Of a DNA stretch of 34,744 nucleotides, positions 18,603 through 26,288 are shown piece by piece. The stretch is from Okeania sp. SIO3I5 (GTDB lineage Bacteria; Cyanobacteriota; Cyanobacteriia; Cyanobacteriales; Microcoleaceae). The notes beneath the pieces are model-generated. The model was not told the origin of the DNA. It made no database searches and saw only the letters and a list, made by a program, of their open reading frames with translations. Position numbers and translations under genes: made by a program. Positions within the stretch are counted from its first letter, which is position 1. Each line of letters starts with the position of its first letter. The stretch covers positions 16,622-51,365 of the forward strand of contig NZ_JAAHHT010000045.1 of NCBI RefSeq assembly GCF_010672085.1. Reading direction: 5' to 3'.

Positions 18603-19991
18603 ATGACGCAAGGTAAACAAACCTGGAGCCAAAGATTTGAAAAGGCGTTGCATCCTACTATAGCTAGATTTAATGCTAGTATTGGCTTTGATATTGAATT
18701 AATTGAACATGATATTAATGGTTCAGTAGCTCATACAAAAATGTTAGCTAAAACAGGCATTATTTCTCAAGACGAAGGGAAAAAATTATTGACTGGTTTA
18801 GAACAAATTCGTCAAGAATATAGAGAGGGAAAATTTCATATAGTTGAAGATGCTGAAGATGTTCACTTTGCTGTGGAAAAAAGACTTACAGAAATTACTG
18901 GAGATGTAGGGAAAAAATTACATACAGCTAGGTCAAGAAATGACCAAGTTGGAACTGATACTAGACTTTATCTCCGAGAACAAATCGAGCAAATTCAGAT
19001 TTTATTGAGAAATTTTCAAAAGGTTCTGTTGGAATTAGCTGAGTCTAATATTGAAACTTTAATTCCTGGTTATACTCACTTACAAAGAGCGCAACCTTTG
19101 AGTTTAGCTCATTATCTTTTGGCATATTTTCATAAAGCGGAAAGAGACTGGGAAAGGTTGGGAGATGTTTATCGTCGGGTGAATATTTCTCCTCTTGGTT
19201 GTGGTGCTTTAGCTGGTACAACTTTTCCTATTGATAGACATTATACTGCTGAATTATTAGGATTTGAAAAACCTTATGCTAATAGTTTAGATGGGGTAAG
19301 TGACAGAGATTTTGCTATTGAATTTCTCTGTGCAGCTAGTATAATTATGGTGCATTTAAGTCGTTTGGCAGAAGAAATAATTTTATGGTCTTCTGAAGAG
19401 TTTAGGTTTGTTACTTTAACTGATGTTTGTGCCACAGGTTCGAGTATTATGCCACAAAAGAAAAATCCTGATGTCCCAGAATTAGTTAGGGGAAAAACAG
19501 GCAGAGTTTTTGGGCATTTACAGGGTATGTTAGTGGTAATGAAGGGTTTGCCACTAGCATATAATAAAGATTTACAAGAAGATAAAGAAGGTTTATTTGA
19601 TACTATTAAAACTGTTAAAAGTTGTCTAGAAGCAATGACAATTTTATTGCAGGAAGGTCTGGAATTTAATAGTGATCGCCTCACAAAAGCAGTAGCAGAA
19701 GATTTTTCTAATGCTACAGACGTGGCAGATTATTTAGCAGCTCGTGGTGTACCTTTTCGAGAAGCTTATAATTTAGTAGGTAAGGTTGTAAAAACTTGTA
19801 TTTCTGGTGGTAAATTACTCAAAGATTTAACCTTAGGAGAATGGAAAGAATTACATCCTGCATTTGAAGTAGATATTTATGAAGCGATCGCTCCTTACCA
19901 AGTAGTATATGCAAGGAATAGTTATGGTGGAACAGGTTTTGAACAAGTAAAAGCAGAAATTGCTATTGCCAAGCAGAAATTTACAGTTTAA
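18603..19991 (+). CDS. argH: Argininosuccinate lyase
   Basis: ArgH cleaves argininosuccinate to arginine and fumarate, the last step of arginine synthesis. The 462-aa protein has the superfamily signature [10 protein letters not shown] (279-288), with Ser281 as the expected catalytic base. Upstream are [12 protein letters not shown] (108-119) and YTHLQRAQP (157-165, His159). Length is typical and all signatures are intact. The start at 18603 ([18 protein letters not shown]) fits homologues. No Shine-Dalgarno is available, since the 48 bases upstream are heptamers. It closes the plus-strand series and is convergent with the small basic-protein gene, with a palindrome between them. Confidence 0.97.
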   Translation: MTQGKQTWSQRFEKALHPTIARFNASIGFDIELIEHDINGSVAHTKMLAKTGIISQDEGKKLLTGLEQIRQEYREGKFHIVEDAEDVHFAVEKRLTEITGDVGKKLHTARSRNDQVGTDTRLYLREQIEQIQILLRNFQKVLLELAESNIETLIPGYTHLQRAQPLSLAHYLLAYFHKAERDWERLGDVYRRVNISPLGCGALAGTTFPIDRHYTAELLGFEKPYANSLDGVSDRDFAIEFLCAASIIMVHLSRLAEEIILWSSEEFRFVTLTDVCATGSSIMPQKKNPDVPELVRGKTGRVFGHLQGMLVVMKGLPLAYNKDLQEDKEGLFDTIKTVKSCLEAMTILLQEGLEFNSDRLTKAVAEDFSNATDVADYLAARGVPFREAYNLVGKVVKTCISGGKLLKDLTLGEWKELHPAFEVDIYEAIAPYQVVYARNSYGGTGFEQVKAEIAIAKQKFTV

Positions 19992-20006
19992 TCTAATGAT
20001 TAAAAC

Positions 20007-20041
20007 CTAGATTTGATTCTCTAATTTTCAAATCTAGATTT
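20007..20041 (+). terminator. Candidate argH terminator hairpin
   Basis: CTAGATTTGA (20007-20016) pairs with TCAAATCTAG (20028-20037), 10 bp with an 11-nt loop, followed by ATTTT. It starts 16 bp after the argH stop. The stem is A+T-rich and the T-tract short, so strength is uncertain. Confidence 0.5.
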
Positions 20042-20043
20042 TG

Positions 20044-20077
20044 TAATTCAAAATTCCTAGCTAGGAATTTTGAATTA
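20044..20077. terminator. 34-nt perfect palindrome between convergent genes
   Basis: The sequence is its own reverse complement over 34 nt, centred on CCTAG/CTAGG at 20060/20061, with A/T-rich outer arms. Its place between the ends of argH (+) and the basic-protein gene (-) suggests a bidirectional terminator. A protein-binding dyad is the alternative. Confidence 0.6.
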
Positions 20078-20094
20078 ACATTAATGAAATATAG

Positions 20095-20277
20095 TTATTC
20101 TTCTACAGCACCAGCACTCTCTTCTGATTGATCGTTACCATTTTGATTATTATCAGATGCAAACTTAGATGAATATCGCTTCGAGAAAAAACCTGTATTC
20201 TTCTTTTTACGAAACCTGCGTGCGTAAGCTTGATTACGTTGTGCTTTTTCTTTTTTTGGATTGCGGCGTTTAGCCAT
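20095..20277 (-). CDS. Small basic conserved cyanobacterial protein
   Basis: This is a 60-aa protein from the ATG at 20277, with GAGG 6 nt upstream, which is preferred over an extension to 20349. Residues 1-26 (MAKRRNPKKEKAQRNQAYAR and the following RRFRKK) are strongly basic, resembling a ribosomal or RNA-binding tail. The C-terminal half is acidic (QSEESAGAVEE). I recall a family of small conserved cyanobacterial proteins of this kind but cannot assign a function; nucleic-acid or ribosome binding is only a guess from composition. It is convergent with argH. Confidence 0.72.
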   Translation of the reverse strand: MAKRRNPKKEKAQRNQAYARRFRKKKNTGFFSKRYSSKFASDNNQNGNDQSEESAGAVEE

Positions 20278-20559
20278 TATAACCTCACTAATAGACGGGG
20301 AGCAGTTTTCCAAAAGCTTGAGTTTTGACGGAAGATTGGTAAACCTCAAATCGGCAGAATTTCTGTTTTATCGCACCTGCCTTCCAAAATTTACTCTCTT
20401 CAGGTCTTATGGCCGTTCTACAGTATCTTGCCCATAAGTAGGCAATATGACGTCCCCTATACAGCTCTCCTGGACACTGCTAAATTAGCAGTCCAAATAT
20501 CTTATTACTATATCATTTACTTTCTTAGGAAGCAAGAGTTTTTTCCAAATCTCCAAGGT

Positions 20560-20793
20560 CATACCATTTATCAAAAACTTTTCTATACTTTCTTGAGTAG
20601 GGGAGTAAGGGAGTGGGTAGGAACCTCCGCATTTTTGTTATGCAACGTCCGTAGGGGAGAAGTAAACATAATAATAATTAACATTAACTGGCTAACAATT
20701 AGGGAAGATGTTATTTTCCCTACATTAATTATTTGATATTTGAGAAATGAAGTGTCACCTAAGTATAGCATCAATGCATGGGAATTGGTATTA
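20560..20793 (-). mobile_element. MITE-like element M1, copy B (inverted)
   Basis: It starts CATACCATTTATC and ends GGAATTGGTATTA. Reversed, it aligns along its length with 8781-8998, although the part between 20662 and 20760 is more diverged. No coding capacity. Confidence 0.75.
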
Positions 20794-21054
20794 CACAGAA
20801 TATGTACCTAATTTTAGCACTTTTTAGATTTGGAGTTTAGAGATTATTTATAAAATAAGTATTTATTAAGAGATTTGTGGAGCAACTAAATCTTCAAGAT
20901 GGAATCAAATTAGAGATGGAAATTAGTCTACAAATGCAGAGGTATTAGTATCCATACTCATAAAGTAAAAGTTATATAGCAATCAGGAATGATTTATAAG
21001 ATGTTTAAGAACAATTAAAATCAATCAAAATCCTTTTATATTCTGACTCCTGTA

Positions 21055-21101
21055 TGGGTGATTTCCTAGGTCATGCTTCGCAAACGCGAATCGCCCCTAC
21101 C
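21055..21101. repeat. GGG(C/T)GATT...AATCGCCCC hairpin element
   Basis: The inverted repeat encloses TTCCTAGGTCATGC. Closely similar copies lie at 28556-28600 and in the M3 element at 28367-28412. It is a dispersed hairpin module. Confidence 0.7.
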
Positions 21102-21162
21102 ACTAAAAGATTAGAACTGAAATATGATTGCTATAGTGAAAAATAAGCGAGAAAAAATTGTG

Positions 21163-21221
21163 TTTTCACCTATTCCCTAAAAAAGAAAAATAGGTGAAAA
21201 AAAATTGTGTCTTCACCTATT
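21163..21221 (+). promoter_or_regulatory. Three-segment alternative hairpin ahead of bioF
   Basis: TTTTCACCTATT (21163-21174) is complementary to AATAGGTGAAAA (21189-21200). That segment is also complementary to TTCACCTATT (21212-21221), just before the bioF ATG at 21237. The middle segment can thus pair either with the upstream or the downstream copy. The third segment runs into (CCCTATT)n heptamers that touch the start codon. It arose by a ~44-bp duplication. A regulatory role is inference. Confidence 0.4.
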
Positions 21222-21236
21222 CCCTATTCCCTAAAA

Positions 21237-22412
21237 ATGCAAAATAACCCTTATAGTTGGATAGAGTCATCCCTATCAACAATACATAAAGCAAATTGGT
21301 ATCGTTCAGTTAAAACTGTCGAAAGTCTTCCCGGTGCAATAATTAAATTAGAAGGAAAACGACTAATAAATTTTGCAAGTAATGATTATTTAGGATTAGC
21401 AGGAGATGAACGTCTAATTGCAGCAGCTATCGAAGCAACAAAAGAATTTGGTACTGGTAGTACAGGTTCTCGTTTATTAACAGGTCATCGAGAAATACAT
21501 CAAGAATTAGAACAAGAAATAGCTAAATTAAAACAAACGGAAGCAGCATTAGTATTTAGTTCAGGATATTTAGCAAATATTGGTGTAATTTCCTCAGTGA
21601 TTAATCAACGTGACTTAATTTTATCAGATGAATATAATCATTCTAGTTTGAAAAATGGAGCTATTCTTAGTGGTGGAAAAATTGTCGAATATAGTCACAA
21701 TAATATTGAATATTTAAAAAATAAATTAGAACAAGAACGAGAAAATTATCGTCGTAGTTTAATAATTACAGATAGTGTTTTTAGTATGGATGGTGACTTA
21801 TGTAAATTGCCATTATTATTAGATTTAGCAGAAAAATATAATAGTATGCTCTTAGTAGATGAAGCTCATGCAACAGGAGTATTGGGAATTAATGGAGGAG
21901 GTTGTGTTGAACATTTTAACTGTACAGGAAAACAATTAATTCAAATTGGTACTTTGAGCAAAGCATTAGGAAGTTTAGGTGGTTATGTTGCTGGTTCAAA
22001 AAATTTAATTGAGTTTTTCAGAAATAGAACACCTACTTGGATATATACAACAGGTTTAACCCCTGCTGATACTGCTGCAGCTTTAACAGCTATAAAAATT
22101 ATTAAAAAAGAGCCAGAACGTCGTTTAAAATTATGGCAAAATGTAGAGATTATCAGAAATTTATTAGAAACAGAAGATAGACTTTTTGATAGAGGGAAAA
22201 AAATCTCGAATTATGAATCACCAATTATTTGTTTCCCCCTTAAAAATTCAGCAGAAGCGTTAAAAGTAGGAGAAAAGTTAAAACAAGCAGGAATATTTGC
22301 TCCTGCCATTCGCCCACCTACTGTTAATACCAGTCGCATTCGTATTTCCTTAATGTCTACCCATGAAAAAAGTCATTTTCAGCAGTTAATAGCTGCATTA
22401 ATTAATGGATAG
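21237..22412 (+). CDS. bioF: 8-amino-7-oxononanoate synthase (biotin synthesis)
   Basis: This PLP-dependent alpha-oxoamine synthase condenses pimeloyl-ACP/CoA with alanine in biotin synthesis. The ATG at 21237 (391 aa, [13 protein letters not shown]) is preferred to a GTG at 21207, because the added ten codons are heptamer repeat. Features are [10 protein letters not shown] (45-54), [12 protein letters not shown] (72-83), DEYNHSS (His135), [10 protein letters not shown] (Asp208, His211) and the PLP lysine in [13 protein letters not shown] (Lys242). Length is standard. 2-Amino-3-ketobutyrate CoA ligase is a close relative, but without a tdh neighbour BioF is more likely. An alpha/beta hydrolase lies convergently 1.2 kb away and could be connected to pimelate supply, though this is weak. 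The stop lies in GGATAAT-type repeats. Confidence 0.9.
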   Translation: MQNNPYSWIESSLSTIHKANWYRSVKTVESLPGAIIKLEGKRLINFASNDYLGLAGDERLIAAAIEATKEFGTGSTGSRLLTGHREIHQELEQEIAKLKQTEAALVFSSGYLANIGVISSVINQRDLILSDEYNHSSLKNGAILSGGKIVEYSHNNIEYLKNKLEQERENYRRSLIITDSVFSMDGDLCKLPLLLDLAEKYNSMLLVDEAHATGVLGINGGGCVEHFNCTGKQLIQIGTLSKALGSLGGYVAGSKNLIEFFRNRTPTWIYTTGLTPADTAAALTAIKIIKKEPERRLKLWQNVEIIRNLLETEDRLFDRGKKISNYESPIICFPLKNSAEALKVGEKLKQAGIFAPAIRPPTVNTSRIRISLMSTHEKSHFQQLIAALING

Positions 22413-23098
22413 TTGATAATTGATAATGGATAATTGATAACGGATAATTTAATATATCCCACTATTCTAAAAATGCTTATTTATATCATGTTCAGATAAT
22501 CAGTTATAAATAAAATTTCAGCTCTGACACTAGGGAAAATATATTACACTTCTACTTTTATCCTGACTCCTTTCTCCAGCAATTATGACTCCTTGGTAAT
22601 TATTTATAAGTATTTAACCGAACATGATATTACTTAAGTAAAATTTTTATAAAAAGCTAGATTTTTCGTTTTTATCTTTAAGAATATTTGGGCTTTTCAG
22701 CAAAAATATTATTAGTGGGATAGGTTCATAATTGATAACAGATAATTGATAATTAGGGTTGGCTAAAAAAGTCTTTTGGTAAGGTAGGAGTTACTTCAGT
22801 TATCAGTTATCAGTTATCAGTTATCAGTTATTAGTATAGACAACTGAAGCATCTTTTCATATATGTGAACCACCGAAACTATCGCTTTTCATCCACTATC
22901 TAAATTGAGGCTATCCATCTAATTCTTTTGTCAGGCAAAATTGGGAATTATACAGAAGATAATTAGAAGAATTGCCACTTGATTTTTATGCAATTATTTT
23001 TGCAAAAAATGCTAACTTTTTGCCGCCCTAGGAAGAGAAAACCTGGCATTTTTTCGACAGAAAAAATGCTTTCGTTAATTGATAATGAATAATGGATA
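22413..23098. other. Repeat-filled spacer after bioF
   Basis: The spacer holds GGATAAT heptamers (22405-22447), A+T-rich unique sequence (22450-22740), the left part of a 235-bp-family repeat (22747-22790), (CAGTTAT)n (22797-22832) and the right part of that repeat (22980-23075). The middle part may be an insertion. No gene found. Confidence 0.5.
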
Positions 23099-23289
23099 AT
23101 TACCTCTGCTTAAAACCGCACTTGATTGAATATCAGGAAATCTTATTTCTTTTCTCAAGGGAAGATTGGATATGGCTTTTTCGGCACGAAATAAAAAGCG
23201 GAGCAGCTCTCCATTCTTCGAGAAAACTCGCTATCTATCCACCACTTTTTCTCCTTAAGAGGAAAGGGTTTAAACCGAATTGATTAATT
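23099..23289 (+). repeat. Dispersed repeat R1, copy 3
   Basis: It begins TTACCTCTGCTTAAAAC and shares TTTCTTTTCTCAAGGG, GATTGGATATGG and TCTATCCACCACTTTTTCTC with other R1 copies, ending GGGTTTAAACCGAATTGATT. It carries an extra ~40-bp insert near 23180-23220. The 63-aa frame within it is not a gene. Confidence 0.75.
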
Positions 23290-23596
23290 ATCAATTATCA
23301 ATTATCTATTGGTAATATCTATCTGTTTGTCTGATTGTAGTTTTTCCTCACACTTCCAACTTGTCCCCCTCTCCTCAAACTCCCTACCTGACAAGGGTAT
23401 GTTTTTAACAAATAGGCAAGTAATCACTTTTATTCAGTATAAAATCTACAAAATAGTATGCTTTTTTATATAGTAAATGGCTCTAAACTTCTCCCGAAAC
23501 TCCCCACACCTCCCACACTTCCCACACTTCCCACTTCTCCCACACCCAATGGCATAATTCTAAAAAATATACCCTTGTAAGAGACTCCCTACTCCC
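23290..23596. other. Spacer downstream of the hydrolase gene
   Basis: The spacer contains TCAATTA heptamers, a pyrimidine-rich CCCACACTTCCCACACTT stretch (about 23503-23540) and ACAAGGGTATG at 23391, which also occurs near 18506 and, inverted, near 23569. No gene or clear terminator. Confidence 0.4.
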
Positions 23597-24406
23597 TTAA
23601 GTCAAAAAATCCATAATTTTTTCTATTACTATATCTGGCATTTGTTCAGGCAAATTATCCTCGCCAGAATTAATTAAATTAAGTTTAGCCATCGGCAATA
23701 TATCAGCATAATATTTACTCATATTAAGAGCAAGATTTGTATCTTTATAACCTTGCAAAATCAACGTTATTACTTTTAAAGTAACCAAATTTTCTGCTAA
23801 TAATTCAGCTTTTATTTCTGCCCATCTTCGCCGGAATAAAATTTTATTTCCTGTTGGATTAAGTAGCAATTTTTCTCTAATTTGTAGTAGTTTTTTTACC
23901 TTTCTATGAATACCTAGTAGTCTAGCAAAAGGATATATTAATCGCAAAATAAAATACAAAAAAGAAATTCTTGGAGTTAACCAAACACACCACTGCCAAC
24001 GTACTTTTACATCATCAATATCAATTCCTTCAGGAGATAATAAAATCAAACCCAATAATTTATCTGGATATTTTAGAGCATAGCTAGCAGCTATCCAACC
24101 TCCTAAAGAGTGACCAACTAAATAAACCTTTTCTAATTTCAAGGCAGCTATATATTCAGCCAAAGATTCTACCATTTGACTAATTGAGTAATTAGTAGAA
24201 GAAAATTGAGACTCACTAAATCCTGGTAAATCTGGCGCAAAACAATGGTAATTTAAACTCAATTCTTTCATAATTGATAACCACTGACTACTGTCATACC
24301 AAGTTCCATGTAGAAAAACTATATTATTTGAACTACGGCCAATTTCACGCCAAAATAATAGCCCACCAGACAACTGAACACGAGAATTAAGCCATAAAAA
24401 TTGCAT
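23597..24406 (-). CDS. Alpha/beta-hydrolase fold protein
   Basis: This 269-aa protein has the alpha/beta-hydrolase pattern. FLHGTW (31-36) provides the oxyanion region and VGHSLGG (97-103) the nucleophile elbow with Ser100. A basic cap domain spans about 135-205. LILQGYKD places the acid at Asp222. Where the catalytic His is expected, before LPEQMPD, the sequence reads SGEDN (247-251), so no His is visible there. Either the family uses another residue or catalysis is lost or altered. Substrate unknown. Lying 1.2 kb from bioF, convergent with it, it might be compared with BioH-type esterases, but sequence alone does not support that name. The start ATG at 24406 is near an ATTCAATTGGAA stretch without a clear Shine-Dalgarno. 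Confidence 0.85.
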   Translation of the reverse strand: MQFLWLNSRVQLSGGLLFWREIGRSSNNIVFLHGTWYDSSQWLSIMKELSLNYHCFAPDLPGFSESQFSSTNYSISQMVESLAEYIAALKLEKVYLVGHSLGGWIAASYALKYPDKLLGLILLSPEGIDIDDVKVRWQWCVWLTPRISFLYFILRLIYPFARLLGIHRKVKKLLQIREKLLLNPTGNKILFRRRWAEIKAELLAENLVTLKVITLILQGYKDTNLALNMSKYYADILPMAKLNLINSGEDNLPEQMPDIVIEKIMDFLT

Positions 24407-24561
24407 AAATATTCAATTGGAAAATTTCATAAATATTTCACCTAATACCAAATATTATTCATGGCTAGCTACATATCCTTAACAAAAGTTTTAGGTGGTA
24501 GGTTTGAGATGTTAAGGATTGGGAAAAAATACTCAAGTATCAAAAAGTCTTAGAGAAATAG

Positions 24562-24892
24562 TAAGCATTCAGCTATTACTAATCAGCTCTCAGCTTTTTT
24601 ATTTATGAATTAAGTAAGGATTTGTTGAAGAACACTTATATTAACTAAGTACCTCTTATTTATATTAGAAATTATCTGAAATCTTATATCAATAACAACT
24701 TCTTCGCATCAAGACAAGACGAGCTTCAATAATTAATAATTAATAATTAATAATTACCTATTCTTAAAAACGGATAGGATTGGTTAAAATAAAATTTTTT
24801 TCTTTTTTCTCCTTGAAAGGAGAAGCTTTTAACCTTTATTTTTCGGTAATTATAATTTAACTGAAAGCTAAAAACTGACGGTTGAATGCTTA
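24562..24892. mobile_element. MITE-like element M4, copy 2, with nested R1 copy
   Basis: The outer ends are TAAGCATTCAGCT (24562-24574) and GGTTGAATGCTTA (ending 24892), with secondary AGCTTTT / GAAAGCT inverse matches inside. Within it, 24752-24850 is an R1 copy starting TTACCTATTCTTAAAAACGG and ending TTTCGGTAAT, preceded by (AATAATT)n. This suggests one element inserted into another. Confidence 0.55.
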
Positions 24893-24902
24893 GGAGAAAT
24901 AT

Positions 24903-25355
24903 TTAAGCCAATATTGTCAAACCACTCAAATAATCCTTTAATTGTCGATCGTAGTCATAACTAAGATCCTGTGGTAAAGATGTCAGTTCAAAAGCTTGAA
25001 CATCACTAATCTCTAAGTCATCTTTAACATCCATATTTCCCCTAACATCAGCTTCTACCAAAATATTAATAGAATGTACTCTTGGGTCTCGATCCGGTGC
25101 AGAATATACCCCAACCAATCGACGAATTTTTACCAATTCTAACCCTGTTTCTTCAAATAACTCCCTTTTCACAGTAGTCGAAATATCCTCGCCCCATTCC
25201 ACCATACCTCCTGGTAGAGCATATTGATTATTGTCACGACGACGAACTAAAACTATCCGGCCATCAGGTAAAATAGGTACTACACTGGCACCAGTTAGAG
25301 GATGGCGGAATATTAAGCCTAGTACAGTTTGTCCAAATTGCCATAATCTTCGCAT
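24903..25355 (-). CDS. Nudix hydrolase
   Basis: This 150-aa protein from ATG 25355 (MRRLWQFGQTVLGLIFRHPL) is preferred to a TTG at 25370. The complete Nudix box GX5EX7REUXEEXGU lies at 50-72, from Gly50-Gly-Met-Val-Glu through Glu56, Arg64-Glu65-Leu66 and Glu68-Glu69-Thr-Gly71. All metal-binding glutamates are present. Nudix enzymes hydrolyse nucleoside diphosphates linked to other groups (dNTPs, NDP-sugars, ADP-ribose, NADH). The sequence does not decide the substrate, and the lack of subfamily motifs keeps the call general. The gene stands alone on the minus strand, its stop 10 bp from an M4 element. Confidence 0.92.
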   Translation of the reverse strand: MRRLWQFGQTVLGLIFRHPLTGASVVPILPDGRIVLVRRRDNNQYALPGGMVEWGEDISTTVKRELFEETGLELVKIRRLVGVYSAPDRDPRVHSINILVEADVRGNMDVKDDLEISDVQAFELTSLPQDLSYDYDRQLKDYLSGLTILA

Positions 25356-25662
25356 AAACTGAGATATCAAAATAAAAATAGAAACTAATTTTAGTAATTA
25401 TTTTGAGATTTATAGCCAACAACAAATTTATTTATCAACTTAAGTTAAATTCAAAATTAATTATCTTTCAAACAGAACTAAGTATAGTCTTGTTTGACTT
25501 TGCTTGACATTAAATCTCTTAATAGATGATATTTTTTTTCAGAGTATCATATCTAGTTCAATTTAGATTAGATCGAGTTTCTCTTTAAAATCAAAAAAAT
25601 AGCCGAAGTTTTTTTGTAGATAAGTTATTGCAATAATTAATAATTAACAATTAATAATTAAT

Positions 25663-25806
25663 AATTACCTCTTCTGTAATAAAAGGATTTTTTTTCTTCT
25701 CAAGGGGAGATTGGATCTGGTTAGATAACCCATCTATCCCTCGACCGCTTTTTTCTCCTTGAAACTCCTTGAAAAGAGAAGGTTTCAACCTTTATTATTC
25801 GGTAAA
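25663..25806 (+). repeat. Dispersed repeat R1, copy 5
   Basis: It starts AATTACCTCTTCTG and shares TTTTCTTCTCAAGGGGAGAT, TTGGATCTGG, CCATCTATCCCTCGACC and CTCCTTGAAA, ending TTATTCGGTAA. Preceded by (AATAATT)n. Confidence 0.8.
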
Positions 25807-25993
25807 ACATACTTTATAAGTACATATTTAAAACATAAAAACAAGTAAAAATCAGATTTTTATTGACAATTAATGTCTCAAAAATCATCATCAAAAGCTT
25901 AGTATAATATCAAAAATAAGAGCTAATTGCTTAACTTAATTGAACTAGAGAAGGCCGTTATTTCAGTTATCAGTTATCAGTTATCAGTTATCA

Positions 25994-26126
25994 GTACCTC
26001 TGACACTAACCATTGGGATTGAAATAAGGAAATTGATTTTCTCTAGGGGAGATTAGATATGGCTACGTAATCCATCCATCCCTTGACCACTTTTAGTAGA
26101 GGCAATAAAGCCGAATTGATTAATTA
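25994..26126 (+). repeat. Dispersed repeat R1, copy 6
   Basis: It starts GTACCTCTGACAC and shares TTTTCTCTAGGGGAGATT, AGATATGGCTA and CCATCCATCCCTTGACC, ending AAGCCGAATTGATTAATT like copy 3. Preceded directly by (CAGTTAT)n. Confidence 0.75.
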
Positions 26127-26288
26127 TCAATTATCCATTATCCATTGGTAAGTAGTCAAACCTAAGTCTAACCAGCATAATATTTACTTTATAAATAAGC
26201 TCTAAGACATAAGACATATTATTATATTCTGATAAGTCATTCGTAGTTAATCAATTTGTATATTGCCATTAAAGGAAAATATAAATAA

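Larger units (their letters stand above)
20278..21236. other. Spacer between divergent small gene and bioF
   Basis: The spacer contains a near-palindrome ACTGCTAAATTAGCAGT near 20477-20493, an M1 element, a GGGTGATT...AATCGCCCC hairpin (21055-21101) and the duplicated CACCTATT segment before bioF. Frames at 20428-20774 on both strands fall inside M1 and are not genes. Nothing else recognised. Confidence 0.5.
25356..26288. other. Spacer between divergent Nudix and ndhD genes
   Basis: The spacer contains A+T-rich unique sequence (25356-25625), (AATAATT)n, two R1 copies (25663-25806 and 25994-26126), (CAGTTAT)n (25962-25996) and GGATAAT heptamers. Both divergent promoters must be here. AAAGGA 14 nt before ndhD is a plausible ribosome binding site. 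The ndhF gene usually preceding ndhD in CO2-uptake clusters is absent. Confidence 0.5.

Noticed and set aside
20428-20774. Overlapping ORFs on both strands
   Set aside because: They fall largely within M1 copy B, and copy A shows no conserved frame.
21207-21236. Upstream GTG start of BioF
   Set aside because: The extra ten codons are CCCTATT heptamer repeat, and the internal ATG matches where homologues begin.
23092-23283. 63-aa ORF
   Set aside because: It coincides with an R1 copy and starts in GGATAAT heptamers; the other R1 copies lack the frame.
23340-23365. Yfr1-like small RNA (CCTCACAC motif)
   Set aside because: Only a partial motif inside a pyrimidine-rich stretch; no flanking stem-loops of the Yfr1 type could be drawn.
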